Shown: positions 8,598 to 15,934 of the stretch, one piece after another
Layout: each line of letters opens with the position of its first letter
Numbering within the stretch: position 1 is the stretch's first letter
Made by a program: the position numbers and the translations under genes
The notes under the pieces: generated by a model
What the model was told of the DNA's origin: nothing
Databases searched by the model: none
The model's input: only the letters and a program-made list of their open reading frames with translations
NCBI RefSeq assembly: GCF_023006325.1
Contig: NZ_JAINDF010000001.1
Span: 612,863 to 676,862, forward strand
Source of the DNA: Kordiimonas marina
GTDB taxonomy: Bacteria > Pseudomonadota > Alphaproteobacteria > Sphingomonadales > Kordiimonadaceae
Reading direction: 5' to 3'
DNA length: 64,000 nucleotides

Positions 8598-8623
8598 GCG
8601 CCCGGGGCCTGCACCCCGGGCGC
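8598..8623. terminator. Bidirectional hairpin between convergent genes
   Basis: Perfect 10-bp arms GCGCCCGGGG and CCCCGGGCGC with a 6-nt loop, placed between the stops of the peptidase (8590) and the Asn-rich protein (8639). The flanking T runs are short, so it may be a weak intrinsic terminator serving both strands. Confidence 0.55.
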
Positions 8624-8638
8624 TTCACCTTCAGACCC

Positions 8639-9475
8639 TTAGTTGCACTGCTGGCCGACACCGCAGGTCGCCAGGGCGTTACCGTCATAATTGGCGTTGA
8701 CGAGCGCCAGATAGTCGGCGCCGAACTGGTTGTTGACCGCAGTGATGAAGGCCGGCACCCACTGGCCGGTGGCGTCCACTCCCAACTGCTGCTGGCAATA
8801 GCCCTGGAAACTGAGGTTGGTGTTGGGATAGACGACATTGTTGCCGCCGGCCCATTCCGTCAGCAGCGTATTCAGAAGCCCATTATAGGCCTGCGTATGC
8901 TGGATGCCGGTGTGGTAAACCGCCAACGCCAGATTGCCGATCGGGTTGACCGGCGGCTGAGCGGAATTGACCGCCAGCGCCGGGCAGCTATTGGGTCCCG
9001 GCGCGGTGACGGTCTGGATCAGCGTCGAATTCTGCTGATTGCCAGGATAGGACTGTGCCACCGCAGCCATGCTGCTGACACCATTATTCGGAACAGTCCC
9101 GGACTGACAAACATAGAAGGTTACGCTTGTCGGCACATTGCCATGATTGTTCAGAAACAGCTGTGCGAAAGCCGTACCGCTGAAGGCGTCGACCTGGTCC
9201 ACCCCACCATGCACGGCGATATAGACATTATTGGCATTATTGAACTGGTTATTGTGCCCGACTGCATTGATCGCACCGTTATTCACGGAATTGCCCGACA
9301 GAAAGTACAGGTCGGGGTTATTATTATTGGCGGCGATCCAAAGATAATCGAAGGAATCCGCCTGGTTGTCACAGATCGACGACCCCATCAGGGTTGCGTC
9401 GGCCCAGGCCGGGCTGGTGGTGCCAAACAGCAAGGCCGCTGCGGCGACTGCGCTTTTGAAACTGCCGGTTTTCAT
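8639..9475 (-). CDS. Secreted Asn-rich protein with a possible caspase-like (clan CD) His/Cys dyad
   Basis: A 278-residue protein with a clear signal peptide (residues 1-25, AAAALLFGTTSPAWA then the mature end). It is not a family I can name. After two hydrophobic strands come VYIAVHGG (His89) and SVTFYVCQSG (Cys123). A strand ending in HG, then about 34 residues on a strand ending in CxSG, is the layout of clan CD cysteine peptidases (caspases, clostripain, C80). The segment is rich in Asn, and five cysteines (35, 123 and three later) could form disulphides in the periplasm or outside the cell. The gene converges on the M14 peptidase. Peptidase function is inference from two short motifs. 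Confidence 0.6.
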   Translation of the reverse strand: MKTGSFKSAVAAAALLFGTTSPAWADATLMGSSICDNQADSFDYLWIAANNNNPDLYFLSGNSVNNGAINAVGHNNQFNNANNVYIAVHGGVDQVDAFSGTAFAQLFLNNHGNVPTSVTFYVCQSGTVPNNGVSSMAAVAQSYPGNQQNSTLIQTVTAPGPNSCPALAVNSAQPPVNPIGNLALAVYHTGIQHTQAYNGLLNTLLTEWAGGNNVVYPNTNLSFQGYCQQQLGVDATGQWVPAFITAVNNQFGADYLALVNANYDGNALATCGVGQQCN

Positions 9476-9645
9476 GATCTCTCCCTTTCGCTTGCTGCCG
9501 CCCTACCATGACAGGTGGGACGACAGGTTCCTGAGAAAGACCGCTCACGGACATCTTTTGTGAAATCCGCGGCGGGAGGAAGCCAACGGTCATGTACCGG
9601 CGTCCAAGCGCTCCAGAGCCGATAGCGCCGTCCCAGCGGTCACGC

Positions 9646-9706
9646 CTGCCGCCACCTGGCCGCCAGCTGCCTGACCGCGCTCCACCGGGTCATCCTCGAG
9701 CTTTAA
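9646..9706 (+). pseudogene. Decayed duplicate of the M14 peptidase 3' end
   Basis: Sixty-one bases match 8530-8590, the end of the M14 peptidase gene including its stop codon, at 56 of 61 positions by eye. Translated, it reads CRHLAASCLTALHRVILEL and stop against CRHLAASCLIALHRVIDEL and stop. Nothing upstream of 9646 aligns with the rest of the peptidase, so only the tail remains. The Asn-rich protein gene lies between the two copies, which suggests a past tandem duplication or a recombination that placed that gene between them. Confidence 0.75.
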
Positions 9707-9737
9707 ACAGCCCGCCGCATAGGCAGATGTTCAGAGA

Positions 9738-9773
9738 CAAAAAAGGGGGAGGATGGCTTAGCCACCCTCCCCC
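9738..9773 (-). terminator. Terminator of the VCBS-repeat protein gene
   Basis: On the minus strand, arms GGGGGAGG and CCTCCCCC with a loop around GTGGCTAAGCCA are followed by TTTTTTG. It lies 19 bp beyond the stop of the cadherin/VCBS-repeat gene at 9792. Confidence 0.85.
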
Positions 9774-9791
9774 AGCGCTCTTGGGAGGAGC

Positions 9792-11396
9792 TTAGATAAA
9801 CATGTCGGCGCTATAATCGAAGCTATAGTCAACCTTCGCGGACAGGAGGCCTGAGGTCATGCCCTCCGGCGCATCGCCACCGGCGACATAGTCGATGTCT
9901 TCATCACCATCGAGCAGGAACAGCTGGCCTTCGCCCGGACCGAGATCCTTGTTGTGGTTGTTGCCCGCCTTGATGGACACGGCATAGAGCTCGTAATCGT
10001 CGAACTCGGCATGATCATCGAGGAAGTTACCGAGATCGACATCATCAAGATCGGTCACGCCGTTCCAGCCGTCGATCTTGATCTTGATGAAATCACCAGC
10101 GTCGTCCTTCATATAGAGAACGATGTTGGAGATATCCTGCTCATTGCCATGCTTGTTCAGGAACACGCCAAACTGATCATCGCCCGGGCCTTCCGGGTCC
10201 ACAGGCCCGGATGAACCGATGCCCTCAATGGTCATCGTGACCGTCGTGGTGTCGAAACCGCCGTTGCCGTCCGTCACCTGATAGGTGAAGCTGTCGGTCG
10301 CGGTCTCGCCGTCGTTGAGGCCATCGAACTGACCGTTCGGGTCATAGTCGAACGTGCCATCGGCGTTGAGCGTCAAGAGCGCACCTGACGACAGGGTTAC
10401 CTGGCTGCCCACGGCCGCTTCGTCGCCATTGACGGCACTGACCGATAGAACATCGTTCAGGTCCGGATCAGTGTCGTTGCCGAGCACGGAGCCGGAAACA
10501 GTGGTCGCTTCATCGGTGGTCGCCTCATCCGGGTTGGCGGTCGGCGTGTCGTTCAGGCCCTCAACGTCGACCGAAAGGGTCGCACTGTCTGTGCCGCCGT
10601 TGCCGTCATTGACATCATAGGTCACGTCAGCGGTGAAATGCTCACCCACGCCCAGCCAATCGGCATCCGTGGCATCCAGGACGTAGGAGCCATCCTCATT
10701 CACGGTGACGAAGATGCCGTCTGCAAGTTCGATGGCCCCGCCAACAGAGCCCGCATCACCATCAACCGCCGTCACTGTCAGGCCATCCGGAATGCCGTTG
10801 CCGTCAGCATCACCCGCATCCTTGTCGATGTCGTTGGCGAACACATTGCCGCCCACGGTCGCATCCTCGAAGGTAAAGGCTTCGTCATCGATGGCGTTCA
10901 CCGGGTATGGCGCATCGCCGTAAAGCTTGTCGGAATCGTCCCGGCCGCCATTCGCATCCGTGACCGACGTCTGGCGCACAGCCATGCTTTCAAGCGCGAC
11001 GTCATCCAGCGTCAGGCCGCGCAGATCACTGGAAAGCGTGAAGCTGGTGGTCTGATAATCGTCGGTGGAAATGCCGGGGGTGCCGAACTCGATACCCACT
11101 TCAAACGGGCTGTCGGGCACACCGCTCGTGGTGACACCACCGCCCAGGTTGGACACGCTGCCGCTGTCGTCGAAGTCAGTGATGTCAGTGCCGAGGACCG
11201 TCAGGTTCCCGATCAGGCTGTCATCGGCGACGTCAAAAAACAGGCCGCGAATATCGCCAATGGCATTGTCGCCATCATTCTCATTGCTGATGGTGAACAG
11301 GAGGCTGCCATCTGCCTGTTCGGAAATCGTGACTGTTGCCGGCGCCATACCATCATTGCCGGTTTGGGTGTCGAGAACAAAGGTCAGTGAACGCAT
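9792..11396 (-). CDS. Cadherin/VCBS-repeat surface or secreted protein
   Basis: A 534-residue, strongly acidic protein. Residues 1-165 form an N-terminal domain of unknown type. Two VCBS/cadherin-like repeats follow at about 170-285 and 286-392, each with the pattern ...VxGNVFANDID/SVLGNDTDPD...LNADGTFDY...FTYQVTDGNGG. A C-terminal block (about 398-534) is rich in Asp, Gly and Asn. Such repeats fold as calcium-binding Ig-like sandwiches in adhesins. There is no N-terminal signal peptide, so export would need a C-terminal signal and a type I system; none is in the window. It has its own terminator, and three operator-like repeats lie upstream (11631-11685). Confidence 0.82.
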   Translation of the reverse strand: MRSLTFVLDTQTGNDGMAPATVTISEQADGSLLFTISNENDGDNAIGDIRGLFFDVADDSLIGNLTVLGTDITDFDDSGSVSNLGGGVTTSGVPDSPFEVGIEFGTPGISTDDYQTTSFTLSSDLRGLTLDDVALESMAVRQTSVTDANGGRDDSDKLYGDAPYPVNAIDDEAFTFEDATVGGNVFANDIDKDAGDADGNGIPDGLTVTAVDGDAGSVGGAIELADGIFVTVNEDGSYVLDATDADWLGVGEHFTADVTYDVNDGNGGTDSATLSVDVEGLNDTPTANPDEATTDEATTVSGSVLGNDTDPDLNDVLSVSAVNGDEAAVGSQVTLSSGALLTLNADGTFDYDPNGQFDGLNDGETATDSFTYQVTDGNGGFDTTTVTMTIEGIGSSGPVDPEGPGDDQFGVFLNKHGNEQDISNIVLYMKDDAGDFIKIKIDGWNGVTDLDDVDLGNFLDDHAEFDDYELYAVSIKAGNNHNKDLGPGEGQLFLLDGDEDIDYVAGGDAPEGMTSGLLSAKVDYSFDYSADMFI

Positions 11397-11584
11397 CGCT
11401 ATTCATCCTTCTATCAGGCCTGAGGGCTGCCACCCTCATGTCAGGCCGTCTTCGCCGGGCATCCCGTGCCAGGAAACCAATTCCTGACGCTGGGGAGAAG
11501 GATGCCCAGCCTAATCCCCCCCATATCAGCACGGGGTATGCCAAAGGGAGGCGGGCCAGATTTTGAACAGCATTTTCAAAAGGA

Positions 11585-11616
11585 TATAAAAAACCCTGAC
11601 GCAGGCGCATCAGGGG
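11585..11616 (-). terminator. Terminator of apt
   Basis: On the minus strand, CCCTGA...TCAGGG arms with inner GC pairing are followed by TTTTTTATA, about 100 bp after the apt stop codon. Confidence 0.75.
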
Positions 11617-11630
11617 GAAGAGTATTAATT

Positions 11631-11685
11631 CGCAATTTGCAACATGATTTCCGTCGCATTTTGCAAATATCGGATCGCAATTTGC
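11631..11685. repeat. Three phased copies of a near-palindromic CGCAATTTGC motif
   Basis: Copies start at 11631 (CGCAATTTGC), 11655 (CGCATTTTGC) and 11676 (CGCAATTTGC), spaced 24 and 21 bp, about two helical turns. GCAATTTGC nearly equals its own reverse complement GCAAATTGC. The phasing suggests cooperative binding of a dimeric regulator, but the repeats lie upstream of the apt terminator, so the controlled gene is unclear. Confidence 0.5.
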
Positions 11686-11714
11686 GATATTTTGAGCTTG
11701 GCTTCAGAGGGGCA

Positions 11715-12245
11715 TCAGTCGCCGTCGAATTCGACAAGCGTGACGACTTTCTCCCCCATGGCTTCAAGCTTTTCACGGCCGCCCAGGTCCGGCAGGTCGA
11801 TGATGAAGCTACAGCCGATCACGTCGCCGCCCAAGCGCTCCAGCAGCGATAGCGCCGCCACAGCGGTGCCACCCGTCGCCAACAGGTCATCGACCAGCAG
11901 AATACGCTCACCCGGCTCGAAGGCATCCAGATGCATTTCAAGCGTGGCTTCGCCATATTCGAGCACATAGCCTTCGCTCAAGGTCTGGTGCGGTAGCTTG
12001 CCTTCCTTGCGGATCGGCACGAAACCGGCGCTCAGCCTGTGGGCAACGGCACCCGCCAGGATAAAGCCCCGCGCCTCGATGCCTGCAACCTTGTCGATAC
12101 GGTCATGCTTGAAAGGCGCGGCCAACGCATCGACCGCGTGACGGAACGCCGCCGGGTTGCCGAAAAGGGTCGTGACATCCCGGAACATGATTCCCTCTTT
12201 CGGAAAATCCGGGATGGTACGGACGTAGGACTTCAGGTCCTTCAT
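11715..12245 (-). CDS. apt: Adenine phosphoribosyltransferase
   Basis: Salvages adenine by joining it to PRPP to give AMP. The 176-residue length is standard when the start is set at 12245 ([15 protein letters not shown]), where GGGAGGGG lies 8-15 bp upstream; the frame open to 12371 would add an atypical 42-residue extension. Family blocks are [17 protein letters not shown] (about residues 10-26), GIEARGFI and the PRPP-binding loop [13 protein letters not shown] (about 120-132). It is transcribed alone, with a terminator at 11585-11616. A perfect 8-bp inverted repeat lies about 72 bp upstream of the start. Confidence 0.94.
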   Translation of the reverse strand: MKDLKSYVRTIPDFPKEGIMFRDVTTLFGNPAAFRHAVDALAAPFKHDRIDKVAGIEARGFILAGAVAHRLSAGFVPIRKEGKLPHQTLSEGYVLEYGEATLEMHLDAFEPGERILLVDDLLATGGTAVAALSLLERLGGDVIGCSFIIDLPDLGGREKLEAMGEKVVTLVEFDGD

Positions 12246-12316
12246 ATGAGGGTTCCCCTCCCTGTTGACGCCGTGTGTAGTGTATGCTGTGCCGGAACGC
12301 CCGGCAAGATGGCATA

Positions 12317-12338
12317 ATGCCCCTAAATACAGGGGCAT
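12317..12338. promoter_or_regulatory. Inverted repeat between apt and the DedA-like gene
   Basis: Perfect 8-bp arms ATGCCCCT and AGGGGCAT around a 6-nt AAATAC loop, in the divergent region upstream of both apt and the VTT-domain gene. It could be an operator or a leader hairpin; no T run follows on either strand. Confidence 0.45.
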
Positions 12339-12511
12339 AACCGGCTTCTCAGCGCGCCCTCTGCGGACCACACATTTGTTTCACAAAGCTGTGGGAAAGC
12401 TTACGGGCCGCAGGAAAATCTATAAAGTGGTAGGCAGGCGGATCATCGTGATACGGTGTTTGTGACGCACACCCATCTGTTTGCCGGGTCCATCTGGGGG
12501 GAAGGAACACT

Positions 12512-13159
12512 GTGTCGCCTGATAGTTTTCTAAACTGGGTACAAAGTCTGTCCGACCGGCCGCTCCTGTTGGCCGCGGCGCTTATTATTGCCACCTTCGT
12601 CACCGAGGACGGGGCGCTGATCACCGGCAGCCTTATGGTTGGAAGTGACATGGCCTCCCCCGTGCTTGCCATCTCCGCCCTCGCCTTCGGGATTGCCGCA
12701 GGCGACGTCGGGCTATACGGCATCGGCTGGACCGCGCGGGAATTCCGCTTCCTGCGCAAACGCCTGCCGATCAGACGGACCCGCAAATTACGCGGCTGGC
12801 TGGACGCCCGCAAAACGCCGGTGCTTTTCTGCTCCCGCTTTCTGCCAGGCACGCGGTTACCGACCTATCTGACCTTCGGTTTTCTACGCTTGTCCCTAAA
12901 CCATTTCGTATCCGTAATGACAATTGCAGCGCTTGTATGGGTCACCTTCATGGTGCTTTTCGTCAGCAGCGCCCAGCGGCTTCTGGCCCCGCTTCATGGC
13001 GGCGCCGGGCTGATTGCCGGGCTTGCGGTCGCCATCCTCATGATCACGCTGTCGCACCAACTGGTGAAGCGCTCACGCCTCAATATCTCGATCGACAGCG
13101 CCGATGCGCCTCATGACGACGGCCCCCAGGCGAACAGCGATACGGGAGGGATACAGTGA
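12512..13159 (+). CDS. DedA/VTT-domain membrane protein
   Basis: A 215-residue integral membrane protein of the DedA/SNARE-associated family, which includes flippases that recycle undecaprenyl-phosphate and phospholipids. Hydrophobic segments cover roughly residues 18-35, 45-75, 125-150 and 158-180. The family core RFLPGTRLPTYLTFGFLR at about residues 108-125 holds the conserved arginine and G/P residues. The start is GTG at 12512, preceded by GGAAGGA at 12500-12506. Its stop overlaps the ATP-grasp start (GTGATG at 13156-13161), so the two are translationally coupled. The substrate is not known. Confidence 0.85.
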   Translation: MSPDSFLNWVQSLSDRPLLLAAALIIATFVTEDGALITGSLMVGSDMASPVLAISALAFGIAAGDVGLYGIGWTAREFRFLRKRLPIRRTRKLRGWLDARKTPVLFCSRFLPGTRLPTYLTFGFLRLSLNHFVSVMTIAALVWVTFMVLFVSSAQRLLAPLHGGAGLIAGLAVAILMITLSHQLVKRSRLNISIDSADAPHDDGPQANSDTGGIQ

Positions 13160-14286
13160 TGCCGATGAGCACCTTGCCCCGATCGTCCGCCCCCCACGCC
13201 GGGATGCCGCCGCTGGATGCCAGCGCTGATAAGGTCTCCTGGTTCGAATTCGCGCCCGCGCGGCTGTTTTACACGCCTGTCGCCCTCTATTGCGCCTGGC
13301 TGTCGCTGCGCCATCTCGGACCGACCTTGCTAACAGGCGCCAACCCGGCGCTGCCCTATGCCGGGTTGGTCGGCGAAAGCAAGACCGCGGTTCTCGGCAC
13401 CGTAAGCGGCACCGAGCGGGATCTGATCTCCCCTTATGTCAGCTTGATGCGCTGGGGCGGCGGTGGCGGCGCCGAACGCAGCCTGGAAGATGCAGCTGCG
13501 GCCATGGCTGAAACAGGCCTTGCCTTTCCCCTTGTGGCCAAGCCGGACATCGGGATGCGGGGCGCGGGCGTTCAGCTCGTGCGCGCCACCGAAGACCTGG
13601 CAGCCTATGTCCATGCCTTTCCCCCCGGCGCCAGGTTCCTCCTGCAGGCGCTGGTCGATGAGGAAGGCGAAGCCGGTGTTTATTACGTCCGACACCCAGA
13701 TGAGGACAAAGGCAGGATCATCAGCCTGACCCTCAAATATTTCCCGCGCGTCACCGGAAATGGGAAAGCCACACTGCGCGAGCTGATCCTGAAAGACCCA
13801 CGGGCCGGACAGGTGCCGCACCTGTATATGGAACGCCACCGCGCCCGGCTGAATGAGACCATCCCCGCGGGCGACAGCGTCCGCCTTGCCTTTGCCGGCA
13901 ACCACTGCCGCGGCACGATCTTCCGAAATGGCAATGATGAGATCACCGACGCCATGACCGACACCTTCGATGCGGTCGCGAAAAGCATGGGCGAATTTTA
14001 TGTCGGCCGTTTCGACGTCCGGTTCGGCGACTTCGGCGCCTTCCGGGCGGGGCACGGCTTCCGCATCATCGAAATCAACGGCGCGGGGGGTGAGGCCACC
14101 CATATCTGGGATTCACGCACCAGCCTGCCCCATGCCTATAAAACCCTGATGGCCCAGTTCGGCCATCTCTATGCCATCGGCGCCGCGAACCGCAGGCGCG
14201 GCTTTGCCCCAACCCCGCTGATCACCCTGGCCCGCGCCTGGTGGCGGGAAAAGAAACTGACAGGGCATTATCCGCTCACCCACTGA
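13159..14286 (+). CDS. ATP-grasp domain protein, carboxylate-amine ligase-like
   Basis: A 375-residue protein of the ATP-grasp fold. FPLVAKPDIGMRGAGVQLV (about 128-146) is the nucleotide-binding strand-loop; GEFYVGRFDVRFGDF and FRIIEINGAGGEATHIWD near residue 310 carry the Mg-binding Asp, Glu and Asn. The N terminus (about 25-55) has a mildly hydrophobic segment that may lie on the membrane. Enzymes of this fold join a carboxylate to an amine or thiol through an acyl phosphate; some relatives are named D-Ala-D-Ala ligase-like, but it is not a true Ddl. ATG at 13159 shares a base with the DedA stop; GTG at 13156 is an alternative. The substrate is unknown; the neighbours suggest an envelope role. 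Confidence 0.8.
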   Translation: MPMSTLPRSSAPHAGMPPLDASADKVSWFEFAPARLFYTPVALYCAWLSLRHLGPTLLTGANPALPYAGLVGESKTAVLGTVSGTERDLISPYVSLMRWGGGGGAERSLEDAAAAMAETGLAFPLVAKPDIGMRGAGVQLVRATEDLAAYVHAFPPGARFLLQALVDEEGEAGVYYVRHPDEDKGRIISLTLKYFPRVTGNGKATLRELILKDPRAGQVPHLYMERHRARLNETIPAGDSVRLAFAGNHCRGTIFRNGNDEITDAMTDTFDAVAKSMGEFYVGRFDVRFGDFGAFRAGHGFRIIEINGAGGEATHIWDSRTSLPHAYKTLMAQFGHLYAIGAANRRRGFAPTPLITLARAWWREKKLTGHYPLTH

Positions 14287-14319
14287 ACAGGGGCCACCCC
14301 GCATAAGGAGACCGTGAAG

Positions 14320-14766
14320 ATGGATATGATAAGAAAGAATATCGAATGGCTGCCCACCCTGGCCATTGTCGCCATCCTTGGCGGCAGCCTGCCCTACAAA
14401 TTCACCGACTCTGCCGAGACAGTGCACATCTTTGACGTGGTCGGCGCCTTTCTGGGGCTCGACTTCTTCAAAACCAGCGGCGCCTATATCATCGGCTCGG
14501 CCGAGTTGGTCGCCTGTATCCTGGTCCTTATTCCCCGGCTGCGCGTGTTTGGCGGTCTCCTGACCCTCGGCATCATGACAGGCGCAATCACCTTCCACCT
14601 GTTCAGCCCCCTGGGCGTGACGGTCAGATGGACGGAAAACGGCATGCCGCAGGAGGACGGGACGCTCTTCTCCCTCGCCTGTATCGCGTTCGTATGCGGG
14701 CTATGGCTCGTGTGCAGACGCCATAGCGACCTGCTGGTGCTATTCGGCAAAGGCCCGAAGGCTTGA
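14320..14766 (+). CDS. DoxX-like small membrane protein
   Basis: A 148-residue, four-helix membrane protein of the DoxX/DoxD type, with hydrophobic segments at roughly residues 10-25, 50-72, 76-98 and 112-130. It follows the ATP-grasp gene by 33 bp, with AAGGAG at 14305-14310. That favours the ATG at 14320 (9-bp spacing) over the in-frame GTG at 14314 (3-bp spacing). It is the third gene of an apparent operon with the VTT protein and the ATP-grasp enzyme. The function is unknown. The gene converges with a DUF2336 gene that ends 10 bp further on. Confidence 0.78.
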   Translation: MDMIRKNIEWLPTLAIVAILGGSLPYKFTDSAETVHIFDVVGAFLGLDFFKTSGAYIIGSAELVACILVLIPRLRVFGGLLTLGIMTGAITFHLFSPLGVTVRWTENGMPQEDGTLFSLACIAFVCGLWLVCRRHSDLLVLFGKGPKA

Positions 14767-14776
14767 AGAAGAGAAC

Positions 14777-15745
14777 TTAGCCGGTCCGGCCGATCAGCCG
14801 GTTATGGGCAGTGATGATGCGCCGGCAACGGCCTGCGCCATCCTTGCTGAACCCGGCTTGCTGCATCAGGCGGACGAAGGACCGCATATCGCCAAAGCCC
14901 AAAGTCTCGCGGGAGGCTTCCAGGGTCACCCCGGCATCGAGGGCCACGGCACTTTCAAGAAACGCGATAGACCCACGGTCCGCCATGTCGATCACCAAGG
15001 CTTCACTAAGCCGCCCACGGCTTTTAAGGTCGATCACAAAGGCATGGACCTGATGGGGGCTGGCATAGCGCACCTGCCGCCAGATAACATCATAGCGGCT
15101 GTGGTTGACGAGCCTGTCCGCGAGCGCACCATCGAGACCATAAGCGTCCATCAGAAGGGTACGGTATGAGTCGGAAACCAGGCTGACCAGATCCTCCACC
15201 ACGGCAAGCGGCAGGTCGGTGCGAATACAAAGGCGCTCCATCAGGTTGCGGGAGCCCCGGAACCGGCTGACGATCTTGCTGAAGGCCGCCTCGGGCAACT
15301 CGACCTTGTCGTTGCGGACGAGATAGGTAACCGCTTCTTCCCCGGCGATGGTGACAAGCGCGTAGATCGACTTGTCCCCCAAATCGGCCCGCTTGGCGAG
15401 CGTGATATGGGCATGGGCCGCCAGATGCGGAATAAGCCCGGACAATTGCTCATCACTGAAGACGGGGGTCGCCGCAAGGAAAGGCCCGGCAACGCTTTCC
15501 ACATCGGTGGCAATCCGGGCTGCGAGATCGTGGGGTAGATAGGTGCAAGAGCGCAGTTCAAAGGCCAGAGCTTCCCGGACCTGAAGACACAGGTCCTGCG
15601 CCAGCGCCCGGGCAACATTCTCGACCGCTACACGGGGCTCATCTTCTATTTCATGGCCACTGCCAAGGAACTGGCCGATACGCTTGGTCAGCAGTATCTT
15701 CTCCAGCTTTGCTGAGTCCATTAATGATATGGATGACATGGTCAT
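14777..15745 (-). CDS. DUF2336 family protein (first copy)
   Basis: A 322-residue cytosolic, helix-rich protein of the alphaproteobacterial DUF2336 family. It starts MTMSSISLMDSAKLEKILLTKRIGQFL, followed by the ALAQDLCLQVREALAFELRSC block that matches the neighbouring paralog at 15935-16933 (VLAQDVCDQVRGVLAFELRHC). The ATG at 15745 has GGAG 9 bp ahead; a TTG start at 15760 is less likely. No catalytic motif is seen. DUF2336 proteins are alpha-helical repeat proteins of unknown function, and some lie near signalling genes. The two copies lie in the same direction about 190 bp apart and look like a tandem duplication. Confidence 0.82.
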   Translation of the reverse strand: MTMSSISLMDSAKLEKILLTKRIGQFLGSGHEIEDEPRVAVENVARALAQDLCLQVREALAFELRSCTYLPHDLAARIATDVESVAGPFLAATPVFSDEQLSGLIPHLAAHAHITLAKRADLGDKSIYALVTIAGEEAVTYLVRNDKVELPEAAFSKIVSRFRGSRNLMERLCIRTDLPLAVVEDLVSLVSDSYRTLLMDAYGLDGALADRLVNHSRYDVIWRQVRYASPHQVHAFVIDLKSRGRLSEALVIDMADRGSIAFLESAVALDAGVTLEASRETLGFGDMRSFVRLMQQAGFSKDGAGRCRRIITAHNRLIGRTG

Positions 15746-15934
15746 GCCTCGCCGCTCCAACCTGAAAGTCGGATGAACCCGAAGGCGGGCTTCTCAGCGT
15801 GGTACCCAACTGTGAACATACATCAACACCCCTATCAAGACCAGGCAAACCACCAAATCGCACTAAACCCCATGGGCGATTTGATACTTTTGAAAAGGGT
15901 AGCGGGTGCCTGAACCATCCCGGACCGGGACGGC

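Larger units (their letters stand above)
9476..9791. other. 316-bp gap with peptidase remnant and terminator
   Basis: This holds the promoter side of the Asn-rich protein gene (9476 upward), the decayed carboxypeptidase fragment at 9646-9706 and the terminator at 9738-9773. No intact gene is seen. Confidence 0.7.
11397..11714. other. 318-bp gap with apt terminator and operator-like repeats
   Basis: This separates apt from the VCBS-repeat gene, both on the minus strand. It contains the apt terminator (11585-11616) and, between apt and that terminator, three phased copies of CGCAATTTGC. The section 11397-11580 is presumably the promoter and leader of the VCBS-repeat gene; nothing more specific is visible. 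Confidence 0.65.

Noticed and set aside
9592-9795. 67-codon plus-strand frame around the peptidase fragment
   Set aside because: Its frame over the duplicated segment is not the peptidase frame and runs into the terminator of the next gene; the segment is a remnant, not a gene.
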